NCBI GenBank assembly: GCA_003255065.1 | Contig: QAOA01002176.1 | Span: 259,261-323,260, forward strand | Direction of reading: 5' to 3' | Length of the DNA stretch: 64,000 nt | DNA from: Cercis canadensis | Taxonomy: Eukaryota; Streptophyta; Magnoliopsida; Fabales; Fabaceae | In this document: positions 33,101-43,762 of the stretch, piece by piece | Numbering within the stretch: the first letter of the stretch is position 1 | Layout of the letters: the number at the start of each line of letters is the position of its first letter | The notes under the pieces: generated by a model | What the model was told of the DNA's origin: nothing | The model's database searches: none | The model's input: the letters and a program-made list of their open reading frames with translations, nothing else | Made by a program: the position numbers and the translations under genes

Positions 33101-36100
33101 TAACGTTAGCTATAATTGTTTTATCCAAAAATTCAAAATTAAAATTAAACTTGAATTGTCAATTCTATCCTGCAATATATGTAATGTTTTAGGCAACTTT
33201 CAGATAATCTCTTGCTATTTCTGTTGTCACTATCCTTTTAATGATTATTTTGTTTGCTTCTGGTTGAACATTCTTTTTAACAATGTAAGTTACCTGTTAA
33301 ATTAACATGAAAGGAAAAAGAACGGAAACAAATGAAAAGGTTGTTAATATGAGCTTACTGCTTGTACAGAAGAATTTGCTGAGACAGAGAGGCAGATATT
33401 TATTTATTTATTTTTCTTTTTCTTTTTTATCTTTCTTGGTATTTGGTATTTGGGGATGGTAATCACTACATACATGCAGCACATATCTTTTGAACTCTTA
33501 CTCCTGTTTGAAGGGAGAATGTACCATTACTTATTTTTCTTTTCAAGAAATACCAAGTTCTGCCTGTTGAAACTATGTTTTTCTAATATATGAAATTAAA
33601 CCAATATAATTTCGTTATGATTCATTATGGAAGTTTGTTAGAAGATTACAATAGAAAACCCTGCAATCAACAAATATTAATCATACAAGTCTTTTTTACA
33701 TGAACCAATATGTGTATTGTCTCTTTAAACCTTGCTTCTCTCTTTTTTATGGTTCAAAACTTGTTATTAAACTGCTTACTTGATATACTAGTACATGCTT
33801 TGGAGTATCACTGTTTATCTTTTACCCCCCCTCCTCTTTATGAATTTAGTTTACTTTGTGCAACAGACATTACATTATCGCTTAGAAAAGGAGAAGGAAG
33901 CACATGGGGTTGGGGATGGTGTTAACCTGTTCATGATTGACAGGTTGGTTTCTGTCTTTTACCAATTTTTAATTTTTTTTTTTTGAATAGTTAAGGTGGA
34001 GGACTGTAGGTGTGAGGCTGCGGGATCATTGGGGAAGGGCAGAGGAATAGAAAATCTTGAGTTTCCTGGATAGTTTGAGAATGATTAATTTTATTATTGG
34101 TGAGAATCGTGTGCAGTAGATATGTACTCTCCTTTTATGTGTTGTTTATACATGTTTTCAAATCTGTTACGTTGAAGTTCAGGTAAAATCATTATATTAT
34201 GTGTGAAGTTGTCTCTATACTGTGAATGAGAAAAACTTCGGCCTTTCCATCATTACATTGGAATGCTATGTAAATTACTGTTCTTTACAAATGGGATATT
34301 GTATATGTATAGTGAATGATGCAGTAATTCCATAATTCATAGAAAAAGAAATAAAAAAATTGCTGCTACAATTAAATAATAGGCATAGATAGAAATTTGT
34401 TAGTTAATTAGAAATTAATTGAAAACCCTATTTAAAATGAAATTGGAGTTACCTCCCTTTATTGAGAAACGGAATTCTGTCATACTGGCAAGGTATGGAA
34501 GGTCTGCATATTTAGAAGTGAATATTTATTAGTGAGTAGTGAAACATTCTATTCCCTCATATTCACAGCTGTAAGGACAACCTGGGCCTTAAGATAAGAC
34601 TCTAAAAACCCTAAATAACATAATCCTGAACTCAAATACTACCCATGACCTTGAAATACGAAAATTAATAAAATATTGCGAAAATGACCAAAAATACCCT
34701 AAAAGCTGAAAATTACAATTCACCCAAAATAAAAATTAAACCCAAATACTAATTTAAACTTCAGCTTTCTCAATGCTAGTTGCTTCTGCATCACTGAACT
34801 CATGCAGTTCCTTCCTAATATTTGTAACACATTTATATGACTTTAAAATCTGACTCTAGTTCTTTCAAAATCAGACCCTATTTTACTGTTTCTTTTCTCT
34901 TTAAGCTTAAGTTTATTTAATCCTCTTTCTTCCAGCATCTTTTGACCTTATCATTTTAAGCTTTTGTTATTTGATGAGTCGTATTGCTAGCACTTCTAGA
35001 TGTTAGGGAATTATTTTTTTGGTCTATAAATGTTGGAGAAGTTTGATGTAGTTTGAAGTGAAAGATGGAGCTCTGTTTGCAGTATCTTACTGTAAATTTT
35101 TTTATCTTCTCAAACCTTTGATCTCTTTTGATGTTGTTGTTTTGAATGATCTTGTATTGTTAACTATGTTGACACTAACAATCAATCAGAAGTTAAGATT
35201 TGATCTTATTTAATTATTAAACTTTGATTAGTTGAACCATATTTTACAGCATTGGAGCTTTTCATTGGGTAGATCGTGCCTCCACATTCTTGCCTCTGAA
35301 AGGAAACCAAAGGTAATTGGTGTATATGTTGTTATTCTTTCTGCTTGATTGCCTTGACAAATAATGTGGAACCTAAAAGTTCTTCCACCAATCTTTCGAG
35401 ATTAAAATAGATGGCTTGAGTGGCAACATCTAATTTTTCCTAGAGACATTAGATGAGGATGTGAAAATAAAAAATTGAACTTTATATAGCAGCTCATGGA
35501 GAATAGATCTCTTTACTAGCTTTCTTCATTTTAACAGTCAGAGGAAAAGTACAAGAGTTGAGGATCATGGATTAATCAGTGTTCGAGGATTGTTGAAAAC
35601 CTATGCATTATCTTATTGAAGCTATAATGTGTAAGCTCATGCATCATTTTAGTTTTTTTTTTTTTTTTTTCTTTATCTATTTTTGAATAAAAGAAGAGGT
35701 TGCAGAAAGCTACACAAGATAAATAGGGGTGTATATGTAATAATTTCTTTTGTCTTATCTATGAAAGGCAAAGTCTTTAGTCTTTGCAGCAAGTTTGTAA
35801 TTAGTTGTCAGCTGTAGGGGGTGCAATATCTTGTTCCATTTGGGTATCTACTAAATTTGTCACCAAACTGATTTCTTTGGGTTGTGATTTTCTGGAACCC
35901 AAGCTGACCCAATGACAGGCACAACTCTCACATCAAACCACACCTTGAATATTGGTTTGGTTTGGGGATAGCAATTGGGTTGTGCAAGAAAAAAAAAACC
36001 AAAATTTTAAATCATCCTCAATTCAGTGATTTCAAGAGAAAAAAATGGAAGGGGTGAGGAAATCAAGAGTGAAGAAAGAAAGAACCTNTCAGTGATTTCA

Positions 36101-36728
36101 AGAGAAAAAATGGAAGGGGTTAGGAAATCAAGAGTGAAGAAAGAAAGAACCTTCAATTTGCAAATCTCCAAGTTGAGGTTTAAGTACAAGCAGGTTAAAA
36201 ACTTGAAGGATAGAGCACTGGCTGAAGAAGAAATTGAGCGCAGGGAAGAAAAAGAATTGGAAGAGAGATGGTCATATCACGGGTAAGTGAAGGAGTTCCA
36301 TTAGCAGAATAGAGAAAGGAGTAAAGAGTTCTAGAACAGAAGAAAATAGTGATAATAACTGTTCCTCACTAAAGATATCATGGCAGATGTTACAGAGTAT
36401 CTATTTCAATATATATATATATATATGAACTAATTCCAACCTAGTTCTAGAACTTGTAAAAACAGACTAAAAAGTGCTAAAGGCAACAAATTTTCAAGTA
36501 GTTGCTTGCTACATTGGGTAAAATGACCAAAAATATCACTTGGTGCTATGTGGTTATTCTCTTCACATATGTGGTTATAATGTTCACAAAAAAAAAAAAA
36601 GGGAGTAACCACATGTGTGAACATAATAACCACATAGCACCAAGGTCTATTTTGGTAACCTTTCCAAGTAGGTGCCTTTGGCACCATTTAGAAAATATTC
36701 CCAGGTTCTAAAACCTGGGAATAATAAG

Positions 36729-36761
<33 letters not shown>

Positions 36762-38689
36762 CTCTCTATATATATCTTTCCCTCTCTCTGAGTTCTCTGT
36801 GAAATCAGGTCTGTTTGGATTCTGAACAGCCCTTGACAGCTGGACATGTACTGTTGTATGTAGTCATCACTAGTTATGTGTATATATATAATGTCTTAGA
36901 TGAAATGCATGATTAAGAGGTACTTGATTTTGACATGCAAATGTAATACTTGATGCAGGAAAAAACTTTTTCTGCAGAGTGTGTCAGAGGCTGTAGTTAG
37001 GGAGACTAAAAAGCTTATGCAGGTCCATCACATGCTTATTATAGCTACAAAATCAACAATTTTTGGGGATAGGTATCCTACAGCTTCAAATGAGTTGAAA
37101 CGGTGAGTCATTCAGTGGTTATGGTACTTTTGAGGCATGTACCTTCAATATGCAAATAGAATAGATGCCTGAAGAATTTTATAATCTCACCAGAAATGTG
37201 TAATAGTAAGACAATAAATTAAGACCCAATGTGCTTTCTCTGATTCATAGTGATTTGTTGGTTCTCTTGCATTTGTATGGCGTAAGCATTACTTATCTGC
37301 TAATGAGATGTTTGGTAGTATTTGCTGTTCAGATCTCAAATCTAGCTTAGGTGCTGATAGTTTATCTGATGCCAGGAATTTAGTGAAGGATTATGGGCAA
37401 GATGAAAGATATTCAAGAAATGTAACAGGGAACCATCAGCATTTTCTATATCGTGAGTTTATGCCTTCTGTCTGGCAGGTAAAGTTTTGTTATCAATACT
37501 TGGCAACATTATTTTCTTAGCAGATATAAAAGGAGGCAATTTATGTTATTTTGGATATATCCTAATAGTACTTAGTGTTCAAGAATGTAAACGTGTCAAT
37601 TTTAAGGTTCTGCTTTTTGCTTGCTAAAATATAACTGTGGGTGGGATGGGAATATGACAATAGTTAAACATGGTAGTCTTTTTTGATTTGTTATTGAACA
37701 TGGAGTTATGTTTAATATTATTCCCATGTCATGGCCTTGTCAAGGAATTTATGTTAAATTACTTAAAGATGTACAGGCACTTGTTGACAAAAAGAATCAT
37801 GGCTAAATTTTTTAAGGGTTGAATTTCTGACTAAGAAGTAATGAACGCTTCAGGAGAGGAGCTGGATACAAGTCCAACACGTGTTGGACATCAACACTTA
37901 GCATGACTCTACTAACAGCAATACCTATGAACAGTACTCTTGGGAATTACCAGTATCAAATTTTAGTATTTGCCAACTCCAAGATACATTCTAAACTTGT
38001 TTAAACACATCAAACATATTATAGGTACATCATGTAGCTCTTGTTTTCATACTTATAATACTTGTGTATTTATATAATTTATTAGTATATCTTCTGTTGT
38101 GTCTTTATGTTTCTGGTTTTGCCAAATGTAGTGTCACTGTTAGCTTTGTTTTCTGTCTGGTAGCCTAGATTCGTTTCTAAGCTTCATGCATCTCTGAGGA
38201 TAAGATATTTAACTACGTTATAGTGTGTGCTAAAAGGACTGCAGTAGTGCTTTCAACTTTTTCTTATTATTATTTTGACATCATGCCTATTGCTTATTGT
38301 GTATGAAGCTTTCTAATTTGATGTTTTCCCTTCAATTGTTGCAGTCTTTTGTTACACATAGACTACTTGTACGTTCTTCAGGTTTAGAATCCATTCCTAC
38401 TAATGACCATTGGCAAGTGCTTTTAGTTATCCACCTTGATTTCAGCATGTTCTTATTTCTTTACAGATAATCATCTTGTTAAAAGCAATCATCAAAACTG
38501 CTCATTGTATTTGTTGGAATGGTTGATGCCAAGACTCAGTTTCCAGGAAAAGCTTGTAGTGAAAGAGGTGAGAACATTCTCTACTGATCATTGCTTTGAA
38601 GGCAATTTTAAGGTTATTAAACTTGGACATTTCATTGGACTTAACTATGCTTCTCTTTTTTGACTTAGGCTGGTATTTTTGTTGTTTAA
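30163..38689 (+). CDS. XRCC2: XRCC2, RAD51 paralogue, ten exons
   Basis: Exons: 30163-30345, 31549-31696, 32988-33091, 33867-33943, 35250-35312, 36959-37102, 37319-37478, 38345-38381, 38467-38567, 38669-38689. They sum to 1038 nt (345 aa plus TAA), all introns are GT-AG and every phase fits. The N-terminus WIGGDESAKEMLARV and the block LLPPLHRVPLRVGNVVEIVG are those of plant XRCC2. Walker A is GPSSSAKT (residues 49-56), with the lysine kept but Ala replacing Gly before it. Walker B is LFMIDSIGAFHW (166-177). YGGLDHLVVFVDLDCRFD and REFMPSVWQSFVTHRLLVRS are further matches. XRCC2 works in the nucleus in homologous-recombination repair as a RAD51 paralogue. Exon 7's acceptor (ggtag at 37318) is the weakest junction, chosen because it alone keeps the frame. 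Introns hold MITEs and one assembly join. Confidence 0.92.
30797..31007. mobile_element. MULE-type MITE in XRCC2 intron 1
   Basis: Element 30806-30998 (193 bp) with a 19-bp perfect TIR GGCTAATTATTCAATACCA at both ends. The flanks are cagatcatg (30797-30805) and caaatcatg (30999-31007), a 9-bp TSD with one mismatch. No coding sequence. Confidence 0.85.
36023..36152. repeat. Direct duplication across a single N in XRCC2 intron 5 (probable assembly join)
   Basis: The 65-base block beginning tcagtgatttcaagag at 36023 recurs at 36089, with one N (36088) between. The short frames through it are artefacts of the join. Confidence 0.85.
36517..36662. mobile_element. Hairpin MITE in XRCC2 intron 5
   Basis: Inner arms 36539-36577 and 36606-36644 pair over 39 bp with about four mismatches (CTTGGTGCTATGTGGTTATT in both). 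The outer parts gggtaaaatgaccaaa and its inverted counterpart extend the similarity to about 36517 and 36662. The centre is an A-run. TSD not resolved. Confidence 0.7.
36729..36776. repeat. CT/TA microsatellite
   Basis: A (CT)n run passes into (AT)n, then ctct and (TA)n again, in XRCC2 intron 5. Confidence 0.9.
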
Positions 38690-38989
38690 TGAAGCATGCT
38701 TGTGGAAGAACGTGATACTGTACTGGTTCTTGCAGTTGTTGGTAAAGGAATCTTTTTGTTTTTTATTTTCTCAAAATAAGTTGTTCCTTATTACTTAAGT
38801 AGCAGTTTTCTTTCTTTCTTTTCAAATATTTTATGTAAGATTTGTGTTTCTAGTTTATGTGATATAAGTTCATCAGAAATTCTTGGAAAAGAAGCATGTA
38901 TATGATTTCCTGGTGTGACTCAATATTCAGTATGATTGAATTAGGGTCCAAGTTCAAAGGATATAGCTTTGAGGGTCTATAATATTGTT
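38690..38989 (+). other. XRCC2 3' region
   Basis: AT-rich sequence after the TAA, presumably 3' UTR and intergenic DNA. No poly(A) site was fixed. Confidence 0.4.
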
Positions 38990-39190
38990 GAGACCAACCC
39001 TTGGATAATAGATTACGGTGCTTGCGGTTGTAACCATGTTGCTAGTTTTCCTAATAGCTTTTCATCTCCCGTATGAGGGAAAGGTTCTATTCGGTGCACT
39101 CGCATTCAAGTTATCCATTAATTCTCTTACAAAATTGTATTTTTCAGGAGTTCAAGATGGGCAAATTATGCGATTTCCTAGTGAGTTAGG
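38990..39190 (+). pseudogene. Possible Ty1/copia protease fragment
   Basis: A + frame reads NPWIIDYGACGCNHVASF, resembling the copia protease block WIIDSGA...H. Frame breaks follow immediately. Short and degraded. Confidence 0.4.
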
Positions 39191-39199
39191 ATAATCCAA

Positions 39200-39850
39200 T
39201 CAACTTAACACCATGTAAGACCAACTAGCAGGAACTCAAACAAACAAGATAAAGATGAGTGGAATTAAGGTGAAGACCCTTGAAGTCAAGGGATGGGCAA
39301 CTCAGCTTAATAAGTTAAACCTCCCAAACACTATGAGATTCAAGAACCGACGTGTTCAACAATGGAGAATGAAGGAATCGCCACACTCTAAATTCAAAGA
39401 AAGGAAAGGGAGTGATAAGATTCAAGCGCCCAAGCTAGATTCAACCTAGTTGGTTCATAGCTTTCCATAGAGAGAAAAGAGAAGATAAACTCTCAATTTG
39501 ATAAATGTCAATTGGTTGATTCCTGAAGACAAAGGCTTCAGCTCCTTAAATAGTTTAGGAGAAAAATTAACAAGTTTTAACTCAAATACCCAAAAGGAAA
39601 TAAAACTTGTAAATTGAATTTAACGCGACACGATCAGGAACACGGCCATGTTCTTGCCCATGTTCCAACTCTAGAAAAAGCAGTTGACAGGACACGACCT
39701 GTGTTCATGCCCATGTTTACCTTCCAAAAAATCTTGCTAGGACACGGTCTATGACACAGTTGTGTTCATGCCCGTGTTCCGTCTCTGGAAGCATGACACG
39801 GCCTTGGCTCAGCTTGACAAGGTCGTGTTCCTCGTCCTGGGCAGAAATGC
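39200..39850 (-). repeat. LTR fragment of a Ty3/gypsy element
   Basis: Follows a gypsy polyprotein tail on the - strand. Contains a degenerate repeat of about 80 bp built on acacggcc/tgttcatgccc (39625-39835, three rough copies). I did not find a second LTR or a PBS, so only part of the element is present. Confidence 0.5.
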
Positions 39851-40080
39851 AAGTGAGCCACCTCACTTGATCTGTTATGATGCCCTCCAAAGCCCTGTCT
39901 TCTTCCTTGCATACTTGCTGCACCAATAATCCTACGTTAATTTGCAGTTGCTTGGCTCGTGCTCTTGTCAAAGGTCCATTGACTTCAACCCTAGCCTCAA
40001 CCTCCTTGGTGTCCTTGATATTGCTACCTTGGATCGCATCAGCAAAGCAATTGATTGTAATAGGGCCTAAGATAGCTTGT
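39717..40080 (-). pseudogene. Ty3/gypsy polyprotein C-terminal tail
   Basis: On the - strand a frame reads VNGPLTRARAKQLQINVGLL, the TRARAK tail seen at 4440 and 62390. It goes on into HGHEHNCVIDRVLARFF within LTR-like text. No integrase is seen upstream. Confidence 0.65.
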
Positions 40081-40206
40081 CCTTGCTAAAGACTCCGCTT
40101 GATCCAACACCTGTTGGTCATGCTCTATAAAATGTTAAGAGGCCTCAGCTAATCATCAATTAATTATGTGGTATCATTTATTAGGATATCTTTCTTTTGT
40201 GGCTCT
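40081..40206. other. Short unassigned stretch
   Basis: Between the gypsy fragment and the tandem repeat. Nothing recognised. Confidence 0.3.
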
Positions 40207-40575
40207 AGCAAAGTAATGTCCTCTCTAATTTCAATAATGCCATGCAAAAGTTTAGTTTGCAATGTTTGAGTTTGACTATAGCATAAATGTACTACTTATA
40301 CATCCACGAATAATAGAGAACAGTTCCTTTAGCAAAGGAATTTCCTTTTTAATTTCAATAATGCCATGCAAACGTTTAGTTTGCAATGCTTGAGTTTGAC
40401 TAGCATAAATTTACTACTTATACATTTATGAATAATAGAGCACTGCTCCTTTGCAAAGTAATTTCCTCTTTAATTTCAATAATGCAATGCAAAAGTGTAG
40501 TTTGCAATGCTAGAGTTTGACAAGCATAAATGTACTATTTATACATCTATGAATAAGAGAGCACTGTTCCTTTGA
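40207..40575 (+). repeat. Tandem repeat, three units of about 122 bp
   Basis: Units begin near 40207, 40331 and 40451. Each contains taatttcaataatgc, tagtttgcaatg and a gagtttgac...gcataaat block. Units are about 85-90% alike by eye. No coding role. Confidence 0.85.
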
Positions 40576-40889
40576 TGATTACACACTTGGATATATATTG
40601 TCTTGAGTTGGTTTTTTTTAGCTATGGATGATTTGTTACTGTTGACTACTATAGTCAAACTAGTTGGTTTTTAATTATTTATTTATTTGTCCACTAAAGG
40701 CTACACAATAGAAAGTAAGCTTATTTCTTCTCAATCCCTCCCTATATTTTGAACATGAAATATTTAACTATCAAGTGTTCAACTATTATGGTGTCCCTTA
40801 GAGATAAGATTAATTTTATACATAGCAAAACTGAAGATTTTTTCCTTTTTGGATGTTGTGTAAGGAAGCCTCATAATTTGAAGCACTGG

Positions 40890-41555
40890 TTAAAATTTGG
40901 CTTAATTATAATTTTGATATTTCTATTTTGTGAAAACGAAGGATTCAGTCTCTATTTTAAAATCAAATTATTTAGTCCCTCTATTTCTTCGAAAGTAGTG
41001 ATTTTAGTCCTTCCCATTAATCTCCATCGAATATCTAACAAATTTTGCTGGTGTGTCACAAAAAAATCATTTTACTAAATCCTAATGAGGGTTTATGTAT
41101 TTATTAAAAAATAAAAAATAAAAACAACTTAAACAGAGAGGTAGAAATGGATTTTGTTTAGATAGGGGAGAAGCAAAGAACAAGAGAGGAAGAGTAGAAA
41201 GGGAGAATATCGTCAAATAGAGAGAGAACCTGCAAACAGAAGATTAAAGGAGAGAGATGAGGTGATGTTGAGTTATAAAATTAATACACATATAATGTTT
41301 TAATGGAGAATAATACCACAAACACATAAGGAACTTTACTTAAATTTTGTCATTATATTAATTGCGTTATTAACGAAAAATAAATATTTTTTTATACCAC
41401 ATCTTAGTAATTGGATGGAAAGTAGCTGGAGGGACTAAAATTGTTACTTTTGAAAAAAAATAGAGGAACCAAATAGTTTGATTTTAAAATAAGGGGACTA
41501 AATCATCATTTTGACAAAATATTGGGACTAAAATTAAAATTAAGCCTTTAAATTC
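40890..41555. mobile_element. Long-TIR MULE-type MITE
   Basis: Element 40899-41546 (648 bp). Arms of about 120 bp start GGCTTAATTATAATTTTG and, on the other strand, GGCTTAATTTTAATTTTAG, and share tattttaaaatcaaa and agtccctc. The flanks ttaaaattt and tttaaattc agree at 7 of 9 positions. The A/G-rich interior has no recognised gene. Confidence 0.7.
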
Positions 41556-42039
41556 TGTGGAGTGACAAACAAATGGAGTTTTGGTACGGAGTGTTTCTAT
41601 ATTATCTTAGTCAATGTGATGTTTCAGAGTGAATTGTTACTATTGACTTCTAATAAATTATAGCTAGGTTGTGGATGTTATTATTAGTTAAAATTTATTT
41701 GAGATGTGGTTTTAGTAGTAGCCTACCTCATCAATTGGTTGCCTTTACTTGTGTTTTAGACTTAAAAGCATATTTGGAACGTCTCTTAGGGTAGAAGTTT
41801 GGCTATTTGTGTTTTATTTTTGTTTGTCGATACCATATCTTTTCAAGCATTCTTGAAACCTTTTGAATTAAGAAATTAAAGAAGACTCGATTTTACAAAT
41901 TATCAAATTCAATGTTCTTTTTTTTTTTTTTTTATATTTANTTTTCATTATATCTATTGCAAGATTGACTTTCATTTTAATTTGTAATGAAAAGATGAGC
42001 AATAACATAAGGGTCGAATATACTCTTCGTAGAATCATA
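41556..42039. other. Unassigned stretch with a single N
   Basis: AT-rich. The N at 41941 follows a T-run and is not flanked by duplicated sequence, unlike the other single Ns. Nothing else recognised. Confidence 0.35.
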
Positions 42040-42059
42040 TAGAGGCGCCTTCGCTGATG

Positions 42060-42516
42060 CAAAGCGTGGAGTACTATCAGTACTCCGCACCTCCTGATCG
42101 CTAGTTTTCTAGCTGGTTAGGATGTACCCCAAAAGGGGCAACTAATCCGGCTAAGGTCTTGGGGCGGTCGTGGGATGGGATCCCAGGTCAAAAGACCAAG
42201 GTATGGATTAGTCAACCTCACTCTTTGTGGAGAGTACCACACAGAGTCCCTTGATTTGACACCCGTGGGTGCCTTCCCTTAGGGCCCGGTAAATGGGTCT
42301 CATCAGGGCAAGTCTTGTTGTCTATCCCTTGTGGTAGAGACTAGTGTATTGTCCTCCTAAAGGATGCATTGAGGGATGTGGAAGCTTTGGGTGAGGTAGG
42401 CGCACCCTGGACGAGTGGCACTATCCTGTCATGCCAGGAAGTTAATAAACCTCAATCACATGGCGATGTTGCACCAATCCCTTCTTAAGGTTAGACCTAT
42501 CAGTTGGTAGAAGGTT
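42060..42516 (+). other. Hairpin-rich sequence upstream of the mitovirus-like ORF
   Basis: Base composition rises sharply in GC here. Three short perfect hairpins occur within 75 bp: ggagtact/agtactcc (42068-42086), gctag/ctagc (42100-42113) and cccc/gggg (42127-42138). This looks like a structured RNA leader and runs straight into the RNA-polymerase-like frame. It could be the former 5' untranslated region of a mitovirus, but this is inference. Confidence 0.4.
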
Positions 42517-42939
42517 TTGGAAGATATCCAATTATTGATTAGACTCTTTAATAAGGTCAAATTGATAATCATTGATGGCCTAACTAAGGAATTCTATATT
42601 GGCACTTACCTGTTTGCTAAACAGGTGGCCTATCTGGGTAGGAAGTTGGGATGGTTTTTTGTTGCGCTTTATCTTAAGCAATGCTCAGCCAGTCTCATGC
42701 AGTGGTATGCTCATGAGACTTCGACTCTATCAAAAAAACTATTTGTTTCTATCTCTCTTACGAGGTTGGGTCTACCGCGAATAATTCCTCCTTTTCATAG
42801 AAAGATAATAAGAAGGAGGGATGAGAAGTCCGATACTGTGGTTAAGTTCTACCTTTCGGTGTTCACTTTGGCCAAGGTTATCTGCCTTGCCAAGCGAGTG
42901 ATGAAGGCTACTTTCCATCATCTCATTGACCCCCCCTAA
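42517..42939 (+). pseudogene. Mitovirus-like RNA-dependent RNA polymerase fragment
   Basis: A 140-codon + frame contains LKQCSASLMQWY, then SISLTRLGLPRIIPPFHRK followed by an R-R-D-E-K run and a YLSVFTLAK block. The GLPRIIP motif near the N-terminal part, followed by basic residues and a hydrophobic segment, is characteristic of mitovirus RNA polymerases. These are the only proteins of naked RNA viruses that replicate in mitochondria. The catalytic GDD region was not found, so only the front part remains. Downstream (43001 on) the frame is broken. Plant genomes often hold such fragments, usually via mitochondrial DNA. Alternative: an unrelated mitochondrial ORF. Confidence 0.6.
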
Positions 42940-43762
42940 TGCACCTTTGAGTGTCTCAAGGTTTGTTCAGAAGGCTTTCGCTATATGTGAAGCCCTCATG
43001 GAGCAGTATGCCCTTTCTTTCTCTCTCTTGGTCTAGTTCTTCTCCACATTGTCTATTTCCTTCTTCCTTTATAGCTATAGGGAACATGTTTATCATAGTG
43101 GATGTTCCGCTTAGGATAGGTTCCTCTTTGGTTAGCTTGGTCCATCATCATCTCTAGAAAAAATTGCATTGTGTAACTAGGCAGCTTTAGGAGGAAGTGA
43201 GGTCGTGCTGCTTGGAGAGTAGCCCGTCAAAGAGTCTTTATTTGTTAAAGCATATACAGTTGGGAAGTCGGGAGGTTTCCCTGAAATTAGCCTATTAAAG
43301 TAGATATCCTTGACTTCTAGATCCTTAATGCTTATCACTAAAGATGATAAAGAAGCATATAAGGGGTTGCCTGGCCTGATGAATAGCTCAAGCCTTTAGT
43401 GTTGATATGCTAAAGGCTAAAGCATGCATCTAAGATTAAGGCGAGCTTACAGGAGTATTGGGAATCGAGGAGTGCATTATATGTGTAAATAAAATTAACA
43501 GAATAATGACTCATCATATTGGCTAACGTGAGGGAGGCCTTGATTAGGGACTTGCCAAGGTTTTGATTGGATCTAATCGTCTTTCCTTTTGCTATCAGCG
43601 TTATTCTGTGGAGGCCTTCGCTACTCGTTCGTTTGAGGGGTCCAGTTGTTTGTGGAGTAGTGCTTCCCCTAACAATTTTATATATGGGTAGGACTGGTTC
43701 GAGTGGATAAATGAATTATGTATTTCCTGGTTATCAATTTCTTCTTTATCATGAAAGACGGG
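42940..43762 (+). other. Sequence downstream of the mitovirus-like fragment
   Basis: May contain further decayed RNA-polymerase text, but stops and shifts are frequent and I cannot assign motifs. A short + frame 42951-43157 is not recognised. Confidence 0.3.

Noticed and set aside
36007..36286. Frames on both strands near the N at 36088
   Set aside because: They run through an assembly join with duplicated text inside an XRCC2 intron.
37876..37891. Perfect 16-bp palindrome tccaacacgtgttgga with a G-box core
   Set aside because: It lies deep in XRCC2 intron 7 with no repeat or promoter context; a single palindrome of this size is not strong evidence.
39255..39449. 64-codon basic + frame
   Set aside because: It is antisense to gypsy LTR text and has no recognisable domain.
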